Origin: Ancylobacter oerskovii
GTDB taxonomy: Bacteria; Pseudomonadota; Alphaproteobacteria; Rhizobiales; Xanthobacteraceae
DNA length: 64,000 bases
NCBI RefSeq assembly: GCF_018390555.1
Contig: NZ_JAHBGB010000002.1
Coordinates: 744,001 to 808,000, forward strand
Direction of reading: 5' to 3'
The notes below the pieces were generated by a model, which was not told the DNA's origin, ran no database searches, and saw only the letters and a list, made by a program, of their open reading frames with translations. A program made the position numbers and the translations under genes. Every line of letters begins with the position of its first letter. Positions within the stretch are counted from its first letter, which is position 1. Shown here in pieces: positions 12,260-21,425 of this stretch.

Positions 12260-12601
12260 ATGAAACCGATGAAGCCCATCGCCTCCGACTGGACCGACGT
12301 GGTGCTGGTCTGCCGCAAATGCGCGAAGAAGCTCAAGAAGGGCTTCGGCGAGGAGGGCGACGACCGCCTCGCCCCGGCGCTGCGCGACGCGGTGGCCCGG
12401 CGCGAGGGCGGCAAGCCGGCCAGGAAGCCGCGCCGGAAGGGTGCCCATGTCGCCGTGGTAGAGGTGGATTGCCTCGGCGTCTGCCCGAAGGGCGCGGCGG
12501 TGGTGGTGCCGGCCGGCATGCCGGAGCGCTGGCGGCTGGTGCGGCGCGGCGACGACCTCGCGAGCCTTCTCGACGAGATTGCCCCGGCGCGCCGGCCCTG
12601 A
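12260..12601 (+). CDS. small four-cysteine protein, possibly thioredoxin-like [2Fe-2S] ferredoxin
   Basis: This is a 113-residue protein that I do not recognise with certainty. It has four cysteines, C18 and C21 (CRKC) and C71 and C75 (DCLGVCPKG). The CLGxCPKG segment after a hydrophobic strand (HVAVVEVD) is typical of thioredoxin-fold [2Fe-2S] proteins, but the N-terminal pair is spaced more closely than in classic Shethna-type ferredoxins. A lysine/arginine-rich loop separates the halves. It sits 45 bp after the amino acid transporter ATPase on the same strand and ends 2 bp from the convergent FUSC gene. Whether it belongs to the transporter operon functionally is unknown; a redox or metal-binding role is inference. 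Confidence 0.7.
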   Translation: MKPMKPIASDWTDVVLVCRKCAKKLKKGFGEEGDDRLAPALRDAVARREGGKPARKPRRKGAHVAVVEVDCLGVCPKGAAVVVPAGMPERWRLVRRGDDLASLLDEIAPARRP

Positions 12602-12603
12602 GC

Positions 12604-13596
12604 TCAGCCCTTGCTCGCTTCCTCGGCGGCGATCTGCCGGGCGTTCAGCGCCCAGACCAGCGTCGTCATGATGCTGACGCCGATGACGATGCCGACCAGC
12701 CGCTCCACCGGCGGATCGAGCGTGACCGGCGGGCCGGTCGACACCAGCGTGACCAGATAGGCGATGGCCGACTGGGTACCGATATAGGTCTGCGCCGACT
12801 TGGCGAGATGGACGCGGGCGAAGAAGAACACGCCGAGGAACAGCGCCGTCGCCCACCACCATTCCTCGGTGGCGTCGAGGCCGATCACCACGAGCCCGGC
12901 GGTGCCGCCGATGATGCAGCCGACGATGCGCTGGAAGCCGCGATGGCGGGAGGCCACCGGGTCGGCGTCGATGAGCACGAGGCAGGAGATCAGCACCTGC
13001 GGCAGCTGCGGCAGCGCGAAAAGCGACCAGGCCACCACCAGCACCGATGTCCCGAGCGCGGCGATGAGCGATTGCTTCAGCGCCCCCTCATGCGTGGCGG
13101 TGGTGGGGGTGGCCACGAGATGGCCGAGCTCGCCGGCGCGCGGGCCCAGCGCCCAGTTCGCCAGCGTGCCGCAGGTGACGCCGATGCCGATCTCGTAGCA
13201 GCGGTTCCAGGCGAGGGAATAGAGGTCCTGCGGCTGCTGCATGGTGTAGAGCACCACCAGCGCGAAGGTGATCCCGCCATAGAACCAGGCATAGCCATAG
13301 GTGCTGCGCTGGCGCCCATAGGTGCTGATGCCGGCCGCCAGCGACGCGAACGCCATCTGCTGGACCGGCAGTCCCTCCAGCCACTGCCCGGCCAGATAGC
13401 CGAGCGACACCCCCACGATGGTGCCGGTGATGCGCAGCACCCCCTTGGTGAACAGCTGGTCGCGGTCGACATTGGCGATGATCATCACCGAGAGCGCCGC
13501 CCAGTAGGGATCGGCGAGCCCCATGGCGAGCGAGATATAGACCGCGGCGAGGACACCCGAGGCGGTGGCGAGGGCCTGGCGGGTGACGTCGTCCAT
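12604..13596 (-). CDS. FUSC family inner-membrane protein (aromatic acid/efflux type)
   Basis: This is an inner-membrane protein of 330 residues with the FUSC/YccC-type N-terminal membrane module: LADPYWAALSVMIIANVDRD and the run of alternating hydrophobic helices that follows. Better-known members such as AaeB are about twice as long, with a second membrane or cytoplasmic half, so this is a short form. It lies 3 bp downstream of an HlyD-type adaptor, the same pairing as AaeA/AaeB, so export of aromatic or other small acids across both membranes is the likely role. No outer-membrane factor gene is adjacent. The substrate is not known. Confidence 0.82.
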   Translation of the reverse strand: MDDVTRQALATASGVLAAVYISLAMGLADPYWAALSVMIIANVDRDQLFTKGVLRITGTIVGVSLGYLAGQWLEGLPVQQMAFASLAAGISTYGRQRSTYGYAWFYGGITFALVVLYTMQQPQDLYSLAWNRCYEIGIGVTCGTLANWALGPRAGELGHLVATPTTATHEGALKQSLIAALGTSVLVVAWSLFALPQLPQVLISCLVLIDADPVASRHRGFQRIVGCIIGGTAGLVVIGLDATEEWWWATALFLGVFFFARVHLAKSAQTYIGTQSAIAYLVTLVSTGPPVTLDPPVERLVGIVIGVSIMTTLVWALNARQIAAEEASKG

Positions 13597-13599
13597 CGC

Positions 13600-14580
13600 C
13601 TAGAACCAGATCAGCGTGCGCGCATCGGCGCCGTTGAACAGGCCGAGCCCGGCCGGCCAGTCGTCGAGGGTGATCTCGATGGGGAAGCGCTGCGGCAGCC
13701 GCACCCAGTCGGTCGTCGGCTCGACATAGGGCACCACCTGCGGATTGCTCGGCGAGCGCGACACCCCGGCGGCAACGCCGCTCACCCGCCCATAATGGAT
13801 CACCCAGGGGTCCGAGCCGAGCGTCAGCCACACGCGCTGGCCCGGACGGATGCGGGCGAGGTGCCGCTCGGGCATGTTCGCCACGATCCGCCGGCGGCGG
13901 TCGGTCACGATCGCCAGCACCTCGGTGCCGGGGCTGAGATAGTCGCCCAGCCGGATGGTGAAGGGCGCGATGCGGCCGGCCTCCGGCGCCCTCATCGTGG
14001 TCTTGGAGAAATCGTACTGCGCCTTGTCCAGATCGGCCTTGGCCGAGGCGATGGTAGCGCCCGCCACCACCACCCGGCGGTTCGACACGTCGAGCGCCGC
14101 CTGGGCGGTCTGCACATTGGCGGTGGCGGTGGCGACGTCGCGGGTGGCGACGTCGAGCGACGCCTCGGGCGAGAAGCCCTCGGTGGACAGCGATTTCACC
14201 CGGCCGAGCTGGGCCTGCGCATTGGTCAGCACCGCCTGGGCCGAGGTGACGCCGGCCTTGGCCGAATTCACCTCGTCGCGGGCGAGCTCCAGGTCGGCCT
14301 GCGCCTGCTGCAGCGCCGCCTGCGTCTGCTCCACCTTGAGCCGATAGGGCGTCTTCTCGATCTCGAACAGCAATTGCCCGGCGGCGACCGACTGGTTGTT
14401 CTGCACCGCCAGCCGCGAGACCGGCCCCGCGATCTCCGAGGAGACCACCAGTATGTCGCTCATCACATAGGCATCGGCGGTATAGGCAAAGAAGCGGACG
14501 CTGATCTCGTACAGCACGAACAGCGCCACGATGACGCCGATGATGAGCTTCACCGGATGGCGCAGCAGAGCCGTGAACAT
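13600..14580 (-). CDS. HlyD/AaeA-type periplasmic adaptor protein
   Basis: This is a membrane fusion protein of 326 residues. A single N-terminal membrane helix (LIIGVIVALFVLYEISV) is followed by a lipoyl-like half (VSSEIAGPVSRLAVQNNQSV), a long alpha-helical hairpin rich in Ala/Gln (about residues 80-180) and a second lipoyl half plus beta-barrel (RAPEAGRIAPFTIRLGDYLS). It links the FUSC protein encoded 3 bp downstream to an outer-membrane channel encoded elsewhere. The start MFTALLRHPVKL is directly ahead of the membrane helix. The pair is probably an AaeAB-like efflux pump. Confidence 0.86.
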   Translation of the reverse strand: MFTALLRHPVKLIIGVIVALFVLYEISVRFFAYTADAYVMSDILVVSSEIAGPVSRLAVQNNQSVAAGQLLFEIEKTPYRLKVEQTQAALQQAQADLELARDEVNSAKAGVTSAQAVLTNAQAQLGRVKSLSTEGFSPEASLDVATRDVATATANVQTAQAALDVSNRRVVVAGATIASAKADLDKAQYDFSKTTMRAPEAGRIAPFTIRLGDYLSPGTEVLAIVTDRRRRIVANMPERHLARIRPGQRVWLTLGSDPWVIHYGRVSGVAAGVSRSPSNPQVVPYVEPTTDWVRLPQRFPIEITLDDWPAGLGLFNGADARTLIWF

Positions 14581-14672
14581 GCAGACCGAATCTCCGCCGC
14601 CCCCGCGACGGGGCCCGCGGCATCATCGCGGCTTTGGCAGGTGAGCTCAATCCGCCGCGAGCGCTACCGCGC

Positions 14673-16391
14673 TCAGATCGGCGGATGCGGAATCGACGCC
14701 AGCAATTCGCGCGTATAGTCCGCCTTGGGCGCGGTCATCACCGTCTCGGTGGCGCCCGCCTCGACGATGCGCCCGGCGCGCATCACCATCACCCGGTCGC
14801 AGAGCAGGCGCACCACCTCGAGGTCGTGGCTGACGAAGATGTAGCTCATGCCCAGCCGCTGCTTGAGGTCCTGCAGCAGGTTCAGCACCACCGCCTGCAC
14901 GGAGACGTCGAGCGCCGCCGTCGGCTCGTCGAGAATGACGAGATCCGGGTCCGGTGCGATGGCGCGGGCGATGCCCACCCGCGCCTTCTGCCCGCCGGAA
15001 AGCTGGTGCGGGAAGCGGTCGAGCAGGTTCACCGGCAGGCCGACGAGGCCGGCCAGTTCCTCCACCTTCGCCCTGAGCGCCTTGCCGGACAGGCCGGAAC
15101 CCATCCGCAGCAGCGGGTCGGCGATGGCGCGGGCGGCGGTGTAGCGCGGGTTGAGGCTGTCGGTCGGGTCCTGGAACACCAGCTGGATGCGCGAGCGCCA
15201 TTTCGAGCCGGCGAAGCGCCTGGCCGGAATGGCCGACAACTCCTCGCCCTTGAACACGATGCGCCCGGAAGTGGGATCGAGCAGCCGCATCAGCATCATC
15301 GAGGTGGTGGACTTGCCGCAGCCGCTCTCGCCGACGAGGCCGAGGCTCTCCCCGCGCGCCACCGAGAAGCTGATGCCGTCCACCGCGCGGAACGGATCGG
15401 CCGCCGCCCCCTTGATGCCGAACGCGCCGGCGAGCCCGGTTGCGGGCGCCTGGCGCGGATATTCCTTCACCAGGTTCTCGACGACCAGCAGCGGCGTGCC
15501 GGCACCTTCCACCGGCGCGGTCGGCGCGGCAGCGGCGGGCGCGGCGTCCACCGGCAGCAGGTCGCGCAGGGTGACGCCCCTGCGCGGCGTCGCCCGCATC
15601 AGCTTGCGCGTATAGGGATGCTGCGGGGCGCGGAAGATCTCGGCGGCGGTCGCGGTTTCCACCACCCTGCCCTTCTCCATCACCATCACCCGGTCGCAAT
15701 AGGCGCTCGCGAGCCCGAGATCGTGGGTGATGAGGATGGTGGACATGTTGCGCGCGCGGGTGAGCTCGACCACGAGGTCCATCACCGCCTTCTGCGTGGT
15801 GACGTCGAGGCCGGTGGTCGGCTCGTCGGCGATCAGCAATTGCGGCCGGCAGGCCAGCGCCAGCGCGATGACGATGCGCTGGCACATGCCGCCGGACAGT
15901 TCGAACGGATAGGCGTGGTAGCGCTCCTCCGGCCGGGCGATGCGCACCGCCTTCAGCACCTCGATGGCCTTCTCCCTCGCATCGGAAGGCTGCGCCTGCA
16001 CATGCTCGATCAGCACGTCCTCGATCTGCTTGCCCACCTTGCGGATCGGATTGAGCGCCGCGCGCGGGTTCTGGAAGATCATCGACATCTCCCGCCCGCG
16101 CAGGGCGCGCACCGCACCCTCCGGGGCCGTGCCGATGTCGACGCCGCCCAGGGTGATCGTGCCCTCGGCGATTCGGCCGGCGCGGTCGAGAATGCGCATC
16201 ACCGCAAAGGACGTGACCGATTTTCCCGAGCCGGATTCGCCGACGATGCCGAGCGTCTCGCCCTTGGCCAGCGTCAGGTCGATCTTCTCCACCGCCCGCA
16301 CCGTGCCGCGCCTTGTGGCGAATTCGACGGTGAGGTCGCGCACCTCCAGCAAGGGCGGCTGCATGTGATTGGCTCCGGCATGCATGTTCAT
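14673..16391 (-). CDS. peptide/nickel-type ABC transporter, fused double ATP-binding protein
   Basis: This is a 572-residue ATPase with two complete nucleotide-binding domains, equivalent to DppD plus DppF in one chain. Domain 1 has Walker A GESGSGKS at residues 51-58, ELSGGMCQR near 164 and LLIADEPTTGLD. Domain 2 has Walker A GESGCGKS at 354-361, QLSGGQKAR and LVILDEPTAALD. An alanine/proline-rich linker lies around residues 280-300. The start at 16391 has AGGAGAG a few bases upstream; longer in-frame readings overlap the permease gene and lack that support. It is the last gene of the four-gene importer operon, 11 bp after the second permease. Confidence 0.93.
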   Translation of the reverse strand: MNMHAGANHMQPPLLEVRDLTVEFATRRGTVRAVEKIDLTLAKGETLGIVGESGSGKSVTSFAVMRILDRAGRIAEGTITLGGVDIGTAPEGAVRALRGREMSMIFQNPRAALNPIRKVGKQIEDVLIEHVQAQPSDAREKAIEVLKAVRIARPEERYHAYPFELSGGMCQRIVIALALACRPQLLIADEPTTGLDVTTQKAVMDLVVELTRARNMSTILITHDLGLASAYCDRVMVMEKGRVVETATAAEIFRAPQHPYTRKLMRATPRRGVTLRDLLPVDAAPAAAAPTAPVEGAGTPLLVVENLVKEYPRQAPATGLAGAFGIKGAAADPFRAVDGISFSVARGESLGLVGESGCGKSTTSMMLMRLLDPTSGRIVFKGEELSAIPARRFAGSKWRSRIQLVFQDPTDSLNPRYTAARAIADPLLRMGSGLSGKALRAKVEELAGLVGLPVNLLDRFPHQLSGGQKARVGIARAIAPDPDLVILDEPTAALDVSVQAVVLNLLQDLKQRLGMSYIFVSHDLEVVRLLCDRVMVMRAGRIVEAGATETVMTAPKADYTRELLASIPHPPI

Positions 16392-16402
16392 GGGAGCTCT
16401 CC

Positions 16403-17278
16403 TCAGGTGCGCCGCTGCGGATCGACGAGGTCGCGCAGGCCGTCGCCGAGCAGGTTGAAGCAGAACACCGCCAGCATCAGCGTCACGCCGGGAAAGAAGG
16501 CGATCCACCATTCGCCGGAGATGATGAAGGAGGCGCCCTCCGCCACCATGATCCCCCATTCCGGGGTGGGCGGGCGCACGCCCAGCCCGATGAAGGAGAG
16601 GCCGGCCGCGTTGAGGATGGCGTAGCCCATGGTGAGCGACACCTGCACCATCATGATCGGCAATATGTTCGGCGCGATGTGGCCGAGGAGAATACGCATC
16701 TCCGAATTGCCGGCGAGCCGCGCCGCCTGCACGAAGCCGGCCTCGCGGCGGATATTCGCCTCGGCGCGGGCGACGCGGACATAGAGCGGGAAATTGATGA
16801 TGGCGGTGGCGATGACGATGTTGGTCACCGTGTTGCCCAGCGCCGCCACGATGCCCATCGCCAGCACGAACAGCGGAAAGGCCATGATGGTGTCGGAGAC
16901 GCGGCCGACGATGCGGTCGGTCCAGCCGCCGCAATAGCCCGACGCGATGCCGGCGAAGCCGCCGCCTACGAACACCAGCGCCACCGAGGCCACCGCGATG
17001 ATCATGTCGAGCCGCGCCGCCACCACCACGCGCGAGAAGATGTCGCGCCCGAGCTGGTCGGTACCGAACCAGTAGGTGGCGGAGGGCGGCTGCAGCGCCG
17101 CCGAGGTGTTGCTCGCCAGCGGGTCGTGCGGCACCACATAGGGGCCGATCAGCGCGGCAAGCGCGAACAGCGCGAACAGGCCGAAGGCGAGGCCGGTGAC
17201 CGGGTTCTCGGCGACGATGTGCCGGGCATGGGAGAACAGGCTGTCCTTGGGCGCGGCGTCGGTGGCGGCAAGGGTCAT
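16403..17278 (-). CDS. peptide-type ABC transporter permease (DppC-like)
   Basis: This is an inner-membrane permease of 291 residues. The N-terminal region has a cytoplasmic head and first helix, then the family segment LASNTSAALQPPSATYWFGT DQLGRDIF, typical of DppC/OppC proteins, and the EAA loop with VRVARAEANIRREAGFVQAA. It is flanked within 11 bp on each side by the DppB-like permease and the double ATPase, so it forms a heterodimer with the former. Confidence 0.92.
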   Translation of the reverse strand: MTLAATDAAPKDSLFSHARHIVAENPVTGLAFGLFALFALAALIGPYVVPHDPLASNTSAALQPPSATYWFGTDQLGRDIFSRVVVAARLDMIIAVASVALVFVGGGFAGIASGYCGGWTDRIVGRVSDTIMAFPLFVLAMGIVAALGNTVTNIVIATAIINFPLYVRVARAEANIRREAGFVQAARLAGNSEMRILLGHIAPNILPIMMVQVSLTMGYAILNAAGLSFIGLGVRPPTPEWGIMVAEGASFIISGEWWIAFFPGVTLMLAVFCFNLLGDGLRDLVDPQRRT

Positions 17279-17288
17279 GGCGCCCTCC

Positions 17289-18302
17289 TCAGGCTTCGAT
17301 GCGCACGCGCGGATCGACGAGGCCGTAGAGGATGTCGATCGCGAGGTTGAGCAGCACGTAGAGAATGGCCATGGCGAGCACGAAGCCCTGCACCGGCGCG
17401 TAGTCGGAGGTGATCAGCGCCTCGATGGCGTAGGAGCCGATGCCCGGCCAGGCGAACACCTTCTCCACCAGCACATTGGCGCCGAGCAGGAAGGAGAACA
17501 CCATGCCGAGCGTGGTGATCACCGGCAGCAGCGCGTTGCGGAAGGCGTAGCCCATCACGACCTTGGAGGGCTTCAGCCCGCTCGCCCGCGCGGTGCGCAC
17601 GAAATCCGAGGCCAGCACCGAGAGCATGGAGGCGCGGGTCATGCGGGCGATCGGCGCCAGCGAGAAGATGGCGAGCGTCACCGCCGGCAGCCAGATCTGC
17701 GACCAGGCGGCGCGGAACACCTCGAGATCGCCGGCGAGCAGGCTGTCGATCAGGTAGAAGCCGGTGACGGTGTCGGGCGCGGTGTAGAAGAAGTCGAGCC
17801 GGCCCATCGGCGCCGGCGCCCAGCCGAGCTTGTAGTAGAACACATAGACCAGCAGCAGCCCGGTGAAGAACACCGGCAGCGACACGCCGGCGGTGGCGAT
17901 CACCCGGCACAGATGGTCGATCCACGAGCCCTGCCGCACGGCGGCGAGGATGCCGAGCGGCACCGACACCGCCACCGAGAGGATGAGGCCGAGCAGCGTC
18001 AGCTCGGCCGAAGCCGGCAGCCGGGCGCGGATATCCTCGAACACCGGCTGGCCGGTGGTGAGCGACATGCCGAGATTGCCGGTGGCGAGGTCCTTCACAT
18101 AGGCAAGGAACTGCACCGGCAGCGGCCGGTCGAGGCCGAGCTGGGCCTTGATCTCGGCAATGGCCTGCGGGGTCGCCGCCGGGCCGGCGAAATAGGCGGC
18201 GGTGTCGCCGGGCAGCACCCGCGTCAGCAGGAAGGTGACGATGACAACGCCGATCAGGCTCGGGACGGCGGTGCCGAGCCGGCGGACGATCTGCTTGAAC
18301 AC
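17289..18302 (-). CDS. peptide-type ABC transporter permease (DppB-like)
   Basis: This is an inner-membrane permease of 337 residues with the DppB/OppB N-terminus (FKQIVRRLGTAVPSLIGVVI and the following VTFLLTRVLPGD) and the EAA loop (VRTARASGLKPSKVVMGYAF). I chose the GTG at 18302 because a perfect GGAGG (18308-18312 on the complementary strand) lies 5 bp upstream; the ATG at 18314 would put that site inside the gene and has no good site of its own. A longer reading back to 18443 would be encoded by repeat A and is unlikely. About 460 bp of repeats separate it from the binding-protein gene. Confidence 0.9.
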   Translation of the reverse strand: MFKQIVRRLGTAVPSLIGVVIVTFLLTRVLPGDTAAYFAGPAATPQAIAEIKAQLGLDRPLPVQFLAYVKDLATGNLGMSLTTGQPVFEDIRARLPASAELTLLGLILSVAVSVPLGILAAVRQGSWIDHLCRVIATAGVSLPVFFTGLLLVYVFYYKLGWAPAPMGRLDFFYTAPDTVTGFYLIDSLLAGDLEVFRAAWSQIWLPAVTLAIFSLAPIARMTRASMLSVLASDFVRTARASGLKPSKVVMGYAFRNALLPVITTLGMVFSFLLGANVLVEKVFAWPGIGSYAIEALITSDYAPVQGFVLAMAILYVLLNLAIDILYGLVDPRVRIEA

Positions 18303-18353
18303 GGTGGCCTCCATCCAATGGTCGATGAGATGTCCGGTACGCTCCGTCCCGTC

Positions 18354-18433
18354 GTCATGGCCGGGCTTGACCCGGCCATCCACGTCTTGCCGCCGCCGAA
18401 GTCGTGGATGCCCGGCCCAAGGCCGGGCATGAC
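18354..18433. repeat. dispersed palindromic repeat, family A, copy 2
   Basis: Hairpins ATGGCCGGG-CTTGA-CCCGGCCAT and ATGCCCGGCC-CAAG-GCCGGGCAT face each other with the same ATCCACGTCTT/GTGGAT joints as copy 1. It lies in the leader of the DppB-like permease gene, in the 463-bp gap 18303-18765. Confidence 0.83.
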
Positions 18434-18489
18434 GGCCATCCACATGTTGCTCCCGCTACGCCTTCCACGGCGTGCGGCAGTGGGGTGCC

Positions 18490-18674
18490 GGCGCGACCGG
18501 CTCCCTCTCGCCGCACCGAACTCGGTTGTTGCCGAGTTCGGCACTCGGAGTAGTCGCCATCGGATGCATCCGGCGGTGACTGAGAGGGGTGGGGTGAGGG
18601 GTCTTCCTGGCTTCCCAATGTCGTCCCCCCTCACCGACCCGCTAACGCGGGCCACCTCTCCCCACCGGGGAGAG
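18490..18674. repeat. dispersed palindromic repeat, family B, long form, copy 3
   Basis: This is a longer version of family B. Besides the CCTCACCGACCCGCTAACGC core and the terminal CTCTCCCC-ACC-GGGGAGAG hairpin, it contains CCGAACTCGG-TTGTTG-CCGAGTTCGG, a perfect 10-bp stem. A similar long form is at 58833. It fills most of the rest of the gap between the binding protein and permease genes. Confidence 0.8.
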
Positions 18675-18765
18675 GAAAAGATAGGGAGCCGCCGTCACGC
18701 TGCTGTCTCGACCCGCAGCGCATCGATACATGAGGAGAGCGTCAAGGAGACCAATCCCTGCCTCC

Positions 18766-20394
18766 TCACGCCTTCCTGAGCGTGCGGTAGTCCAGCTGCC
18801 GGTGGAACCAGTATTGATAGCCGGCAATCGATTTCTGCATGGCGACGCTGAGATAGGGCTGGAACACCGGCACCCGCGGCATTTCGGCGAAGGCGAGGTC
18901 GATGAAGCCGGTGACATCCTTGTCGTAGACCGGCCAGTCGCCGGCCGCGGCGGCGGCGCGGGCGCCGTCGACCAGCCTGTCCATCTCCGAATTCTTGTAG
19001 CCCATGGTGTTGAACACCGCGTTCTGGCCGTGATAGCCCCAGAAGAAGAAATATTCCGGGTAGTCGAGCCAGCCGGAGAAGAAGTTGGAGATCAGCGGCA
19101 TCTCCTTCTTGGTGATCTCGCCGCGCCAGTTGGCGCCCGGGACCTTGTTCAGCGTCACCTTGATACCGATCTGGCCGAGGCTCTCCTGCACCAGCGTGCA
19201 CAGCGGCTCGTTCACCACGGCCGCGCCGAGATCGAAGGACAGCGTGGTCTCGAACCCCTCCGGGTAGCCGGCCTTGGCGAGCAATTCCTTGGCCTTGGCA
19301 AGGTCGGTATTGTAGCCATGCGCCTGCGGCCACACCGGCTGGCTCACCTTGTTGGACGCCGCGCCGAACAGCGGCTTGCCGAGGCCGAACAGCACCGCGT
19401 CCATGATCTTCTGGTAGGGAATGGCATAGGCCACCGCCTGGCGCACCTCCAGCTTGTCGAAGGGCGGCTTGGTGACGTTCATGCCGATATACTGGACGCC
19501 GTTGCTGACCGGGTTGGACACCACCTTCACCTTGCCGGCCTTGTCGAGCTCGACGAAGTCCTTTGCCGGCAGGTCGAAGGAGATGTCGGCATCGCCGCGC
19601 TCGATCAGCGCCCTGCGGTTTCCGGCGGACGGCACCATGCGCCACACCACCCGCTTGATCGAGGGCGTCGGGCCGCAGGCCCATGTATCGTTGCGCTCGA
19701 AGATCACCTCGGTGCCGGAGGTCCACTTCACCACCTTGTAGGCACCGCCGCCGGCGGTGTTCTGCTTGGTGTATTCCATGCCCCACTTGTCCTGCTCGGT
19801 GGCCTTGGACTGCACCAGCTTCGAGTTGAACACCGAGGGCACGATCACCGCGAGATCCGGCATGGTCAGCCGGTCGGGGCGGATGAAGTCGACGCGGAAG
19901 GTGTGGTCGTCGACCACCACGAACTGCTCCGGCTTCTCCAGCGAGCCGGCCTTCATCTGGAAGGTCGGGAAGCCGCCCACCGACACCGCGCGGTCGAACG
20001 ACCACTTCACGTCCTGCGCGGTCACCGGCGAACCGTCGTGGAAGGTGGCGTTCCGGCGCAGCTTGAAGGTGGCGGAATTGGCGGAGACGTCCCAGCTCTC
20101 GGCAAGCTCGGGCACCAGCTTGTTCTGGTCGTAGCTCACCGAGCCGTCCGCCAGCGTCTTGGTGCCGTAGCTCATCAGCCGGTCGTAGCAGTTCCACGCC
20201 ACCTCATAGCCGGGACGATTGGTGCCCACCCCGTGAATGTCGAGATTGTTCGGGCCGGATTCGCTCACCAGAAGCAGCGTCTCCGCCCGCGCCGACTGGG
20301 CGCGCGCCGACGACCACACCGCCGGTGCCGCCACGCCGGTGGCGGCGAGCGAGGAAAGGGCGGAGGCGGACTTCAGGAATTCGCGACGATTCAT
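18766..20394 (-). CDS. peptide-type ABC transporter substrate-binding protein (family 5), Tat-exported
   Basis: This is a periplasmic binding protein of 542 residues for peptides or similar solutes. The start at 20394 gives MNRREFLKSASALSSLAATG, a twin-arginine signal with RREFLK, ending near SSARA-QS. The mature protein shows the family 5 layout, for example VSYDQNKLVPELAESWDVS, NATFHDGSPVTAQDVKWSFD and the later IGMNVTKPPFDKLEVRQAVA. GGAG lies nine bases upstream of the start. It is the first gene of the importer operon and is divergent from a GntR regulator. Tat export suggests that it folds in the cytoplasm, but no cofactor site is evident. The neighbouring cyclodeaminase-family gene hints at an amino acid or opine-like substrate; that is inference. 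Confidence 0.92.
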   Translation of the reverse strand: MNRREFLKSASALSSLAATGVAAPAVWSSARAQSARAETLLLVSESGPNNLDIHGVGTNRPGYEVAWNCYDRLMSYGTKTLADGSVSYDQNKLVPELAESWDVSANSATFKLRRNATFHDGSPVTAQDVKWSFDRAVSVGGFPTFQMKAGSLEKPEQFVVVDDHTFRVDFIRPDRLTMPDLAVIVPSVFNSKLVQSKATEQDKWGMEYTKQNTAGGGAYKVVKWTSGTEVIFERNDTWACGPTPSIKRVVWRMVPSAGNRRALIERGDADISFDLPAKDFVELDKAGKVKVVSNPVSNGVQYIGMNVTKPPFDKLEVRQAVAYAIPYQKIMDAVLFGLGKPLFGAASNKVSQPVWPQAHGYNTDLAKAKELLAKAGYPEGFETTLSFDLGAAVVNEPLCTLVQESLGQIGIKVTLNKVPGANWRGEITKKEMPLISNFFSGWLDYPEYFFFWGYHGQNAVFNTMGYKNSEMDRLVDGARAAAAAGDWPVYDKDVTGFIDLAFAEMPRVPVFQPYLSVAMQKSIAGYQYWFHRQLDYRTLRKA

Positions 20395-20468
20395 CAGGCG
20401 AAGCTCCAGGAATGAGGCCGGGCGGCGTGGCGATGGGAACAAGCGGGGGAATGCTGGGTTCGACAAAT

Positions 20469-20482
20469 ATTGTGCATGCAAT
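20469..20482. promoter_or_regulatory. possible GntR operator in a divergent promoter region
   Basis: ATTGTGCATGCAAT has inverted arms ATTG/CAAT around TGCATG, within an AT-rich stretch (20465-20505) that stands out from the surrounding DNA. It lies between the binding-protein gene and the GntR gene, where both promoters must be. The repeat is imperfect, so the call is tentative. Confidence 0.35.
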
Positions 20483-20606
20483 TTTGAAATCTTGCGTGCT
20501 TAAATTGCCGTCATGGACGCTGAAATTCTGTGCTGTATGCCCAGGGCGATTCATGCGATGACATCGGGAGATAGGCGGGCAACCCTTCGAGCAGGCGCAT
20601 TCCGGC

Positions 20607-21278
20607 ATGGTCGATGAACGGCAGACGCGCACCGAGAAGCTGGCCGGCGAGATCGCCGACGCGATCATCGACGGGTCGCTGGAACCCGGCACGCGCCTCG
20701 ACGAGCACATGCTGGCGGCGCGCTACGGCACCTCGCGCACCCCGGTCCGCGAGGCGCTGCGCAAGCTCGCCACCACCGGGCTGATCGAGCTGCGCCCGCG
20801 CCGCGGCGCCATCGTCGCCGAGATCACCTCCGAGCAGCTGGAGACCCTTTTCGTCGCCATGGGCGAGTTGGAGGCCACCTGCGCGCGCCTCTCCGCGCTC
20901 AGCATGACGCCGATCGAGCGGCGGCGGCTCGGCGCCCTGCACGACAGCATGGCGGACATGGTGGTGCGCGACGATGTCGAGGCCTATGCCGCCGCGAATA
21001 TCGGCTTCCACACCCTGTTCTATGCCGGCTCGCACAATCCGGTGCTGGCGGATATGGCGGCGACGCTGCGGCGGCGGCTGGCGCCGTTTCGCCGCGCCCA
21101 GTTTCGCGCCCCCGGCCGGCTGGCGCTCTCACATTCCGAGCATGGGGCGGTGATGCGGGCGGTGCTTGCCGGCGATGCCGCGAGCGCCCATGCCGCCATG
21201 CTGCACCATGTCAGCCTGGTGGAGGATGCCTTCGAGCAGCTCGCCGCCCCGCCCGCCGCCCGACGGCAGGCGCTTTGA
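20607..21278 (+). CDS. GntR family transcriptional regulator
   Basis: This is a regulator of 223 residues. The N-terminal winged helix (residues 5-75) contains EIADAIIDGSLEPGTRLDEH, YGTSRTPVREALRKLATTGL and the wing RPRRGAIVAEI. A helical FCD effector domain follows to about 210. It is divergent from the peptide-type transporter operon and 147 bp upstream of the cyclodeaminase-family gene, so it probably controls one or both. The start at 20607 has only a weak ribosome site. Confidence 0.88.
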   Translation: MVDERQTRTEKLAGEIADAIIDGSLEPGTRLDEHMLAARYGTSRTPVREALRKLATTGLIELRPRRGAIVAEITSEQLETLFVAMGELEATCARLSALSMTPIERRRLGALHDSMADMVVRDDVEAYAAANIGFHTLFYAGSHNPVLADMAATLRRRLAPFRRAQFRAPGRLALSHSEHGAVMRAVLAGDAASAHAAMLHHVSLVEDAFEQLAAPPAARRQAL

Positions 21279-21425
21279 CGCTCGGCCTGTCTGATCGGCG
21301 CCGACGCAGATCCCCCGGATGCCCCCGGCGCGCCGGGTACCGGGCGCGGCGAAAGCCGCATTCCGCCGGCGCGGAACATGCACTAGCTTCCCCCGGATTC
21401 TGCCGCACCTTCAGGAGACCCGCCG

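Noticed and set aside
12097..14718. A plus-strand frame of about 870 codons opposite the FUSC and HlyD genes
   Set aside because: It starts inside the ABC ATPase gene and is antisense to two recognisable membrane-pump genes.
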